Of a stretch of 11,384 nucleotides of DNA, positions 7,170 to 11,384 are shown one piece after another. Source of the stretch: an uncultured Prevotella sp. (GTDB lineage: Bacteria; Bacteroidota; Bacteroidia; Bacteroidales; Bacteroidaceae); assembly GCA_905210845.1 (NCBI GenBank), contig CAJLYG010000087.1:1-11384 (forward strand). The letters are read 5' to 3'. The notes below the pieces were generated by a model. The model was not told the origin of the DNA, did not search any database, and worked only from the letters and a program-made list of their open reading frames with translations. A program made the position numbers and the translations under genes. Position 1 is the stretch's first letter. The number at the start of each line of letters is the position of its first letter.

Positions 7170-7302
7170 CTTCGAGATCCGTTCGAGGCGTGTGCCGGTA
7201 GATGTGTTAACAAAACACGAAAAACTTAGCGTTTTACTTTGCCATGTCACTCATTTATGCTATCTTTGCGAAAAATCTCGTAACGAATAATTTCGCAAAT
7301 GA
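7170..7302 (+). repeat. Direct repeat copy 2 of the ATPase promoter and start codon
   Basis: These 133 bases match copy 1 (5884-6027) except for one base and the absence of the 11-base tandem duplication. The copy includes an intact promoter and an ATG at 7299-7301, but what follows is not ATPase coding sequence. The unit-to-unit distance is 1286 bases. Confidence 0.95.
7238..7268 (+). promoter_or_regulatory. Duplicated ATPase-type promoter (copy 2)
   Basis: TTTG at 7238-7241, a 19-base spacer and TATCTTTG at 7261-7268 are identical to the ATPase promoter. The TTTGCGAAA/TTTCGCAAA dyad is also retained (7265-7273 and 7291-7299). It should be active unless repressed, and would transcribe toward the antitoxin gene. 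Confidence 0.75.
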
Positions 7303-7388
7303 GTCTGTTGTTGGGGTGGCTTAGACCTTCCGGTTACAAATTCTTATATACTAACTTGAAGACAGCAGTGGCGAGCGCGACTTTATGA
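7299..7388 (+). other. 29-aa ORF fused to the duplicated ATPase start codon
   Basis: The ATG in repeat copy 2 opens a 29-codon frame (begins MSLLLGWLRPSGYKFLY, stop TGA at 7386-7388). Only the first codon and one base come from the repeat; the rest is not ATPase-like and was not recognised. It may be an accidental frame left by a deletion. The rest of 7101-7533 shows no convincing gene. It holds a GGTACAG-G-CTGTACC palindrome at 7407-7421. Confidence 0.25.
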
Positions 7389-7406
7389 CCTGTTTGGTAA
7401 CAAAGC

Positions 7407-7421
7407 GGTACAGGCTGTACC
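7407..7421. repeat. 15-bp palindrome GGTACAG-G-CTGTACC
   Basis: A perfect 7-1-7 dyad about 135 bases upstream of the antitoxin promoter. The size suits a homodimer binding site and the short centre rules out an RNA hairpin of the full stem. No regulator is assigned. Confidence 0.35.
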
Positions 7422-7532
7422 TTGTATCATGTGACATATTACAAACAAAAGCCGGGAAGCGTGGGCAGTTAGGCTTGAAGCTTGCCTTTATAGATTGCCA
7501 TGTTATTTTTAACAAACAAAATCGATTAAAAA

Positions 7533-7564
7533 ATTGCATATTGTTCACCAAATGATTAACTTTG
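7533..7564 (+). promoter_or_regulatory. Promoter of the HigA-like gene
   Basis: ATTG at 7533-7536 (three of four bases of the -33 TTTG), a 20-base spacer and a perfect -7 box TAACTTTG at 7557-7564. Transcription should begin near 7568, right at the ATG of the short upstream ORF. Confidence 0.65.
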
Positions 7565-7568
7565 CAGC

Positions 7569-7613
7569 ATGGCAACACCGAAAGAATATTTTAAAGAAAA
7601 GGAGGGCAAATAA
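7569..7613 (+). other. 14-aa upstream ORF in the antitoxin leader
   Basis: ATG at 7569 encodes MATPKEYFKEKEGK and stops with TAA at 7611-7613, one base before the antitoxin ATG (7615). Its start coincides with the predicted transcription start, so it would be translated almost leaderless. Its last codons overlap the AAGGAGGG Shine-Dalgarno of the antitoxin (7599-7606), so its translation could affect antitoxin initiation. The charged end (KEYFKEKEGK) resembles the tail of HigB/RelE toxins that often precede such antitoxins, so it might instead be a toxin relic. Both readings are inferences. Confidence 0.35.
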
Positions 7614-7614
7614 T

Positions 7615-7926
7615 ATGGATGCTAAGAAGAAAGAATCAATTATGAACACGACAACTTTTGATGAGTTGCTTGACGCAGAATATGGGAAATTAGGAACCCC
7701 CGAACGTAACAAATACGAAGATGGTGCTCAAACTTTCATCCTTGCAGAATGTCTTAAAGACGAGCGCAAGAAGGCTGGGCTTACTCAAGAACAACTCGCA
7801 GAACGTATCGGTACAAAGAAGAGTTACATCTCAAAATTAGAGAATGGGCATGCAGACGTGCAACTGTCAACTCTATTCCGTATATTCAATGGATTAGGGA
7901 AGCGAGTTGCTGTGACTGTGTTATAA
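7615..7926 (+). CDS. XRE-family HTH protein, HigA-like antitoxin
   Basis: A 103-residue DNA-binding protein. The start at 7615 is chosen because AAGGAGGG lies 8 bases before it, an unusually strong Shine-Dalgarno for this phylum; an internal ATG at 7642 (MNTTTFDELLD) is the alternative. The frame extends upstream to 7534, but that part overlaps the promoter and is not expected to be translated. The first half is helical and acidic (FDELLDAEYG, TPERNKYEDGAQTFILAE). The second half is a Cro/CI-type HTH: LKDERKKAGLTQEQLAERIGTKKSYISKLENG, then TLFRIFNGLGKRVAVTVL. This layout is typical of antitoxins that follow a HigB/RelE toxin and repress their own promoter. No toxin gene is visible on either side, so it is an orphan, a relic, or a regulator of something else. 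A terminator follows. Confidence 0.82.
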   Translation: MDAKKKESIMNTTTFDELLDAEYGKLGTPERNKYEDGAQTFILAECLKDERKKAGLTQEQLAERIGTKKSYISKLENGHADVQLSTLFRIFNGLGKRVAVTVL

Positions 7927-7949
7927 GGATTCAGTGCCTATAAGGTAGA

Positions 7950-7990
7950 CATCCAGATATCCTCAGTGGTATTTGGATGCTCTTTTATTT
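7950..7990 (+). terminator. Terminator after the HigA-like gene
   Basis: CATCCAGATA (7950-7959) pairs with TATTTGGATG (7970-7979) with one G-U pair and a 10-base loop, followed by CTCTTTTATTT. It lies 23 bases after the antitoxin stop. Confidence 0.75.
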
Positions 7991-8043
7991 CTCCTTTCCA
8001 TGAGGACACTTGGAGGGCGTCCAGTCATCACCTAAATTAATAA

Positions 8044-8082
8044 CAAAAAAGGAGCTAAAGCTGTGATAAGCTCTAACTCCTT
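8044..8082 (-). terminator. Rho-independent terminator of tRNA-Asn
   Basis: On the minus strand a 14-bp stem (plus-strand arms 8049-8062 and 8069-8082, two G-U pairs, 6-base loop) is followed by six U residues (AAAAAA at 8045-8050 on the plus strand). It begins 7 bases after the tRNA 3' end. Confidence 0.88.
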
Positions 8083-8089
8083 CTTGATG

Positions 8090-8163
8090 CGCTTCAAGAT
8101 GGGCTTGAACCAACGACCCCCTGATTAACAGTCAGGTGCTCTAACCAACTGAGCTATTGAAGC
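8090..8163 (-). tRNA. tRNA-Asn (anticodon GUU)
   Basis: The 74-base minus-strand gene folds as a cloverleaf. The acceptor is GCTTCAA/TTGAAGC with discriminator G. The D arm is GCTC/GAGC with loop AGTTGGTTA. The anticodon stem is CCTGA/TCAGG with loop CTGTTAA, giving GUU for asparagine. The T loop is TTCAAGC. CCA is not encoded. The T stem GTTGG/CCATC has one U-U mismatch (positions 50-64); otherwise all stems pair. It has its own consensus promoter and terminator, so it is a single-gene unit. Decoding role: AAC and AAU codons. Confidence 0.93.
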
Positions 8164-8200
8164 ATTTCCAACAACAAGGTGATCTCCTTGATTGCGGTTG

Positions 8201-8232
8201 CAAAAGTACTACCTTTTTCTGAAACCACCAAA
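8201..8232 (-). promoter_or_regulatory. Promoter of tRNA-Asn
   Basis: On the minus strand, TTTG (CAAA at 8229-8232), 20 bases, then TACTTTTG (CAAAAGTA at 8201-8208): exact consensus. Transcription should start near 8197, giving a precursor leader of about 33 bases, which holds a small CAAGG/CCTTG hairpin (8175-8190). Confidence 0.82.
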
Positions 8233-8354
8233 CATTTTTGGATATTTTTTTTGATTGACATGCTTTTTTGTGGGATTCTGTCGGTTCCTGTGGGAATTTC
8301 TTCGCAAGAAGGTGGCGCGAAAGGCAACGTTCCCTAAAAATAAACCTTTAATTA

Positions 8355-8386
8355 TTTGGCATTCTCTATTGTTTGCGCTACCTTTG
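8355..8386 (+). promoter_or_regulatory. Promoter of the S41 peptidase gene
   Basis: TTTG at 8355-8358, 20 bases, TACCTTTG at 8379-8386: exact consensus. The predicted start near 8390 gives a leader of about 16 bases. It diverges from the tRNA-Asn promoter, with about 120 bases between the two. Confidence 0.82.
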
Positions 8387-8405
8387 CACACATTATTTAT
8401 AAGAT

Positions 8406-10064
8406 ATGAGAAAATGGATTATCATCGTGCTTTGCCTCATTTCGTTACCGATGGCAGCACAAGACAAGGATCATAACTTTAACGTGGCAAAGAACTTGGA
8501 CGTGTTCAATGCCATTTACAAGAATTTAGACTTGATGTATGTCGATTCCTTAGATGCCAATGAGGTGGTGGGGAACGGCATCAAGGCGATGTTGGGCAGC
8601 CTGGATCCTTATACAGTCTATTACCCTGAGGAAAAGGTAAAGGACCTGAAGGAGTTGTATACGGGGAAGTTTGCCGGTATCGGCGCCCTGATCCGCTACT
8701 TGCCGAGGTTGAATTACACGGTTGTCGACGAGCCTTATAAGAATATGCCAGCTGCTGAGGCTGGGCTCAAGAAAGGGGATATTATCCTGAGCATAGATGG
8801 CGAGTCGATGAAAGGGAAGAATACCCAGTACGTGAGCGAGCACTTGCGGGGCGATGCCGGCACGAGCTTTGTGCTGAAGATCAAGCGTCCTTCCACGGGT
8901 AAGGAGATGAAGATGAAGGTTACCCGGAAGATGATCCAGGAACCGGTTATCGTGTATTATGGGATGTGGAAAGACCATATAGGCTACCTGAACCTGCACC
9001 AGTTTACGGAGAATTGTGCCAAGGATGTGCGGAAGGCCTTTATAGACTTGAAGAATCAGGGCATGAAAGCCTTTGTCTTGGACTTGCGCAACAACGGGGG
9101 CGGATCGGAACAAGAGGCTGTGAATATCGTGAACATCTTCGTCCCGAAAGGCGTGACCATCGTTTCCAATCGAGGAAAACTGAAACGGGTGAACAAGGAT
9201 TACAAGACGATGGTGGAGCCTGTCGACACGGTCATGCCAATGGTCGTCTTGGTGAGTGGGAATACGGCCAGCTCATCGGAGATTACCAGCGGGAGCCTGC
9301 AAGATCTCGACCGGGCAGTGATCATGGGTACCCGTACCTTTGGGAAAGGACTGGTGCAGATGTCACTCGATCTCCCTTACAACGGCAACCTGAAGTTGAC
9401 CACCAATAAATACTATATCCCAAGTGGGCGTTGCATCCAGGCGATCAACTATAATCATGCCAATGGAGGTTATGTGGAGCACGTGCCCGACTCATTGACG
9501 AAGGTTTTCTATACGGCCCATGGGCGTGTGGTCAGGGATGGAGGCGGCATCAAGCCGGATGTCGAGGTGCAACCGGATTCCATGCCGAATATCGCTGCCT
9601 ACTTAGAGTATGTCGACTCTGCTAATGTGATGATGAACTACGAGGTCGACTATATCGCTGCCCATAAGACCATTGCCCCGCCCGCGGAGTTTGAGTTGAC
9701 GGACGCAGATTACGAGGAATTCAAGCAAAGGGTGCTGAAAAGTAATTTCAAGTACGACCGCGAGAGCGAGAAATGCTTCAAGGACCTGGTCAAGCTGGCG
9801 AAGTTCGAAGGCTATTATGAGGATGCCAAGGAAGAGTTCGCCCGTCTTGAGAAGAAGTTGAACCATAATGTGGCAAAGGACTTGGACTTCCATAAGCCCG
9901 TGCTCAAGCAACTCTTGGAGAACGATATTATTACGGCTTATTACTATCAGGAGGGCGCAACCCAGAATGCACTCCGGTATGACAAGCAGATGAAGGCGGC
10001 GGTTGACTTGCTGAACAAGCCGGATGAATATAAAAAGATTTTAGCACCGGTCACCAAGAAATGA
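8406..10064 (+). CDS. Exported S41-family carboxyl-terminal processing peptidase
   Basis: A 552-residue periplasmic serine peptidase of the CtpA/Tsp type, expected to cleave proteins from their C-termini in envelope quality control or processing. The signal peptide is residues 1-18 (cleavage near MAAQ). Residues 25-80 form the N-terminal helical part (SLDPYTVYYP, 65-74). A PDZ domain spans about 85-175 (FAGIGALIRYL, AEAGLKKGDIILSIDG). The catalytic core spans about 180-385. SGNTASSSEI (284-293) supplies nucleophile S289. TFGKGLVQ (311-318) supplies general base K314, exactly 25 residues later as in E. coli Tsp (S430/K455), and Q318 four further on. GGGIKPDVEV closes the core, and the last 150 residues are a helical extension common in Bacteroidetes members. 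The gene is single, with its own promoter and start 20 bases past the -7 box. Confidence 0.93.
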   Translation: MRKWIIIVLCLISLPMAAQDKDHNFNVAKNLDVFNAIYKNLDLMYVDSLDANEVVGNGIKAMLGSLDPYTVYYPEEKVKDLKELYTGKFAGIGALIRYLPRLNYTVVDEPYKNMPAAEAGLKKGDIILSIDGESMKGKNTQYVSEHLRGDAGTSFVLKIKRPSTGKEMKMKVTRKMIQEPVIVYYGMWKDHIGYLNLHQFTENCAKDVRKAFIDLKNQGMKAFVLDLRNNGGGSEQEAVNIVNIFVPKGVTIVSNRGKLKRVNKDYKTMVEPVDTVMPMVVLVSGNTASSSEITSGSLQDLDRAVIMGTRTFGKGLVQMSLDLPYNGNLKLTTNKYYIPSGRCIQAINYNHANGGYVEHVPDSLTKVFYTAHGRVVRDGGGIKPDVEVQPDSMPNIAAYLEYVDSANVMMNYEVDYIAAHKTIAPPAEFELTDADYEEFKQRVLKSNFKYDRESEKCFKDLVKLAKFEGYYEDAKEEFARLEKKLNHNVAKDLDFHKPVLKQLLENDIITAYYYQEGATQNALRYDKQMKAAVDLLNKPDEYKKILAPVTKK

Positions 10065-10094
10065 TGCCGGCGTGATGAAAAAAACAAGAAAATC

Positions 10095-10126
10095 TTTGGC
10101 TGTCTGCGGATTTCTTCGTACTTTTG
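10095..10126 (+). promoter_or_regulatory. Promoter of rimP-nusA
   Basis: TTTG at 10095-10098, 20 bases, TACTTTTG at 10119-10126: exact consensus. Transcription should begin near 10130, so the leader is about 58 bases and starts almost at the following hairpin. Confidence 0.82.
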
Positions 10127-10139
10127 CAGCGTTCAGTGG

Positions 10140-10180
10140 AATGAGGGGCTCCCGAAGAGCTCCTCATTTTATTTTAATAA
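10140..10180 (+). terminator. Terminator-like hairpin in the rimP leader
   Basis: AATGAGGGGCTC (10140-10151) pairs with GAGCTCCTCATT (10157-10168) as a 12-bp stem with one G-U pair and a 5-base CCGAA loop, followed by TTATTTTAATAA. By shape it is a Rho-independent terminator. It lies downstream of the rimP promoter and 19 bases before the rimP ATG, so besides ending S41 transcripts it could attenuate rimP-nusA. Confidence 0.7.
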
Positions 10181-10187
10181 GGGTTAT

Positions 10188-10655
10188 ATGATTAGTAAAG
10201 CCGTCGTAAAAGACTTAGTAGATCAGTGGTTGAAGGACAAGGATTACTTCCTTGTGGACATCGAAATCAGCCAGGATGACAAGATTGTAGTTGAAATTGA
10301 CCATGCAGATGGTGTCTGGATTGAAGACTGTGTTGCCTTGAGCAAATACATAGAGGATCATCTCGACCGTGATAAGGAGGATTATGAGCTGGAAGTAGGC
10401 TCGGCAGGGTTGGGACAGCCATTCAAGGTTCCCCAGCAATACATCAACTTTATCGGAAAGGAAGTGGAGGTCATGGATGCCGAAGGCAGGAAGGTGAAGG
10501 GCATCCTGAAATCCGTGGATGGGAATGACTTTGTTGTTACCTGTCAGGAGAAAGTGAAGGTAGAGGGCAAGAAACGCCCGCAAAAGGCAGATGTCGACCA
10601 TGCCTTCCAGATGGACAATGTGAAATATACTAAATACTTAATAAGTTTCAAATAA
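10188..10655 (+). CDS. rimP: Ribosome maturation factor RimP
   Basis: A 155-residue cytoplasmic protein that assists 30S subunit maturation. The N-terminal alpha/beta domain (1-80) includes FLVDIEISQDDKIVVEID and the helix WIEDCVALSKYIEDHLD. The family motif after it, usually like VSSPGLDRPL, appears here as VGSAGLGQPFK (71-81). The C-terminal SH3-like domain (about 85-155) follows, with KVKGILKSVDGNDFVV. Length is normal for the family. nusA starts 3 bases after its stop, the classic rimP-nusA order, which supports the name. The promoter and a hairpin leader lie upstream. Confidence 0.94.
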   Translation: MISKAVVKDLVDQWLKDKDYFLVDIEISQDDKIVVEIDHADGVWIEDCVALSKYIEDHLDRDKEDYELEVGSAGLGQPFKVPQQYINFIGKEVEVMDAEGRKVKGILKSVDGNDFVVTCQEKVKVEGKKRPQKADVDHAFQMDNVKYTKYLISFK

Positions 10656-10658
10656 GCT

Positions 10659-11366
10659 ATGGCAGCAAAGAAAAATGATGAAGAGCAGGTTAGCATGATC
10701 GATACCTTCCGCGAGTTTAAAGAGCAGAAGAATATCGACCGTACGACCTTGGTAAGCGTCCTTGAGGAGAGCTTCCGCAATGTGCTCGCGAAGATTTTCG
10801 GTAGTGATGAGAACTTTGACGTGATCGTGAATCCGGACAAAGGTGACTTCGAGATCTATCGTAACCGTACCGTCGTCGCTGATGGCGACGTGGAGGATGA
10901 GAACAAGCAGATCACGCTCACGGAGGCTCGTAAGATAGAACCCGACTATGAGGTAGGCGAGGAGGTCTCTGAACGCGTGGACTTCGCTAAGTTTGGTCGT
11001 CGCGCTATCCTTACGCTGCGCCAGACCTTGGCATCCAAGATTCTGGAATTGGAGCACGACTTCTTGTATAATAAATATAAGGACCGTGTGGGACAGATCG
11101 TCTCGGGTGAGGTGTACCAGATCTGGAAGCGCGAGGTGCTGATCGTCGATGATGAGAACAATGAGCTGATCCTCCCGAAATCGGAGCAGATCCCTGCCGA
11201 CCAATACCATAAGGGGGAGACGGTGCGTGCTGTCATTGCCCGTGTCGACAATGAGAACAACAACCCGAAGATCATCCTGAGCCGTACGAGCCCCGAGTTC
11301 TTGGAGCGTTTGCTGGAGGCTGAGGTGCCAGAGATCACGGATGGCCTGATCTCCATCACAACCTAA
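10659..11366 (+). CDS. nusA: NusA, truncated after the S1 domain
   Basis: Transcription elongation/termination factor that binds RNA polymerase and nascent RNA. The N-terminal polymerase-binding domain (about 1-135) includes MIDTFREFKEQKNIDRTTL and ILTLRQTLASKILELEHDF. An S1 RNA-binding domain spans about 140-210 (RVGQIVSGEVYQIWKREVLIVDD, then GETVRAVIARVDNENNNPKIILSRT). The linker PEFLERLLEAEVPEITDGLISI is normal NusA. After it the family continues with basic KKVVR-like residues into the KH domains, but here codon 234 onward reads T-T-stop (TAA at 11364-11366). Both KH domains are absent and the product is 235 residues instead of about 410-420. All three plus frames close within the last 27 bases, so a simple frameshift does not rescue it. 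Insertion, rearrangement or a misjoin near 11358 is the likely cause. Confidence 0.9.
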   Translation: MAAKKNDEEQVSMIDTFREFKEQKNIDRTTLVSVLEESFRNVLAKIFGSDENFDVIVNPDKGDFEIYRNRTVVADGDVEDENKQITLTEARKIEPDYEVGEEVSERVDFAKFGRRAILTLRQTLASKILELEHDFLYNKYKDRVGQIVSGEVYQIWKREVLIVDDENNELILPKSEQIPADQYHKGETVRAVIARVDNENNNPKIILSRTSPEFLERLLEAEVPEITDGLISITT

Positions 11367-11384
11367 ACGAGTAATGATAAGTTG
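11358..11384. other. Foreign-looking sequence at the nusA break
   Basis: From about 11358 the bases no longer encode NusA. The 27 visible bases contain CAAC near the start and GTTG at the very end, and are A-rich compared with nusA. They could be the edge of an insertion sequence or larger element. Too little is visible to name a family. Confidence 0.4.

Noticed and set aside
5884..7302. CRISPR array or IS element
   Set aside because: Only two long direct copies 1286 bp apart with a gene between them, no spacer pattern, no terminal inverted repeats and no transposase.
7164..7357. TACTAACTT repeated at 7164 and 7349
   Set aside because: A 9-base AT-rich match with no matching flanks; not enough to call a target duplication.
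7351..7578. 75-aa minus-strand frame before the antitoxin
   Set aside because: It reads across the antitoxin promoter from its far side, has no promoter of its own and shows no toxin-like motif.
7930..8163. tRNA-Asn 3' end as an integration (att) site
   Set aside because: No second copy of the tRNA 3' sequence was found elsewhere in the window and there is no integrase.
8550..9113. 187-aa minus-strand frame, and a 147-aa plus frame at 8966-9409
   Set aside because: Both overlap the catalytic region of the S41 peptidase in other frames; their low-complexity, Arg/Gly- or Leu/His-rich composition is typical of shadow frames.
10638..11210. 190-aa minus-strand frame across nusA
   Set aside because: Opposite strand of well-supported nusA codons; no motif seen.

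Overview
The window reads as chromosomal DNA from a gut- or mouth-type member of the Bacteroidales, most likely in or near the Prevotellaceae. Five intergenic sites match the Bacteroidetes promoter well (TTTG, 19-20 bases, TAnnTTTG), and a sixth lacks only one base of the upstream box. The gene content agrees: exported GH29 fucosidases, a large exported S41 peptidase, and rimP directly followed by nusA. The genus is an inference; no rRNA is present.

Bases 1-4455 hold a plus-strand run of three exported GH29 alpha-L-fucosidase genes. The first (83-1858) and third (3357-4403) look intact. The second (1861-3306) keeps one reading frame throughout but carries three in-frame stops, one each of TAA, TAG and TGA, so it is called a pseudogene. 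A perfect 10-bp hairpin separates the third gene from a convergent AraC-family regulator (4456-5343, minus), which may sense sugar and control the locus.

Bases 5344-8045 look like an accessory region. A 680-base stretch holds the araC promoter, a possible decayed lipoprotein ORF on the minus strand, a cluster of TTGACA/TGTCAA palindromes and several other dyads. A COG1672-like ATPase (6024-7100) follows. Its promoter, leader and start codon are repeated almost perfectly downstream (5884-6027 and 7170-7302), so the ATPase sits in a 1286-bp unit bounded by direct repeats, and the second promoter now points at a 29-codon ORF. Next comes an XRE/HigA-like antitoxin (7615-7926) without an adjacent toxin; it is preceded by a 14-codon upstream ORF and followed by a terminator.

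Bases 8044-11384 look like core genome: a minus-strand tRNA-Asn(GUU) with its own promoter and terminator, a divergently transcribed S41 processing peptidase, then rimP and nusA. The rimP leader holds a terminator-like hairpin between promoter and start codon. NusA stops after 235 residues, just past the S1 domain, where the sequence stops resembling nusA 27 bases before the window edge. This suggests an insertion, a rearrangement or an assembly junction in a normally essential gene.
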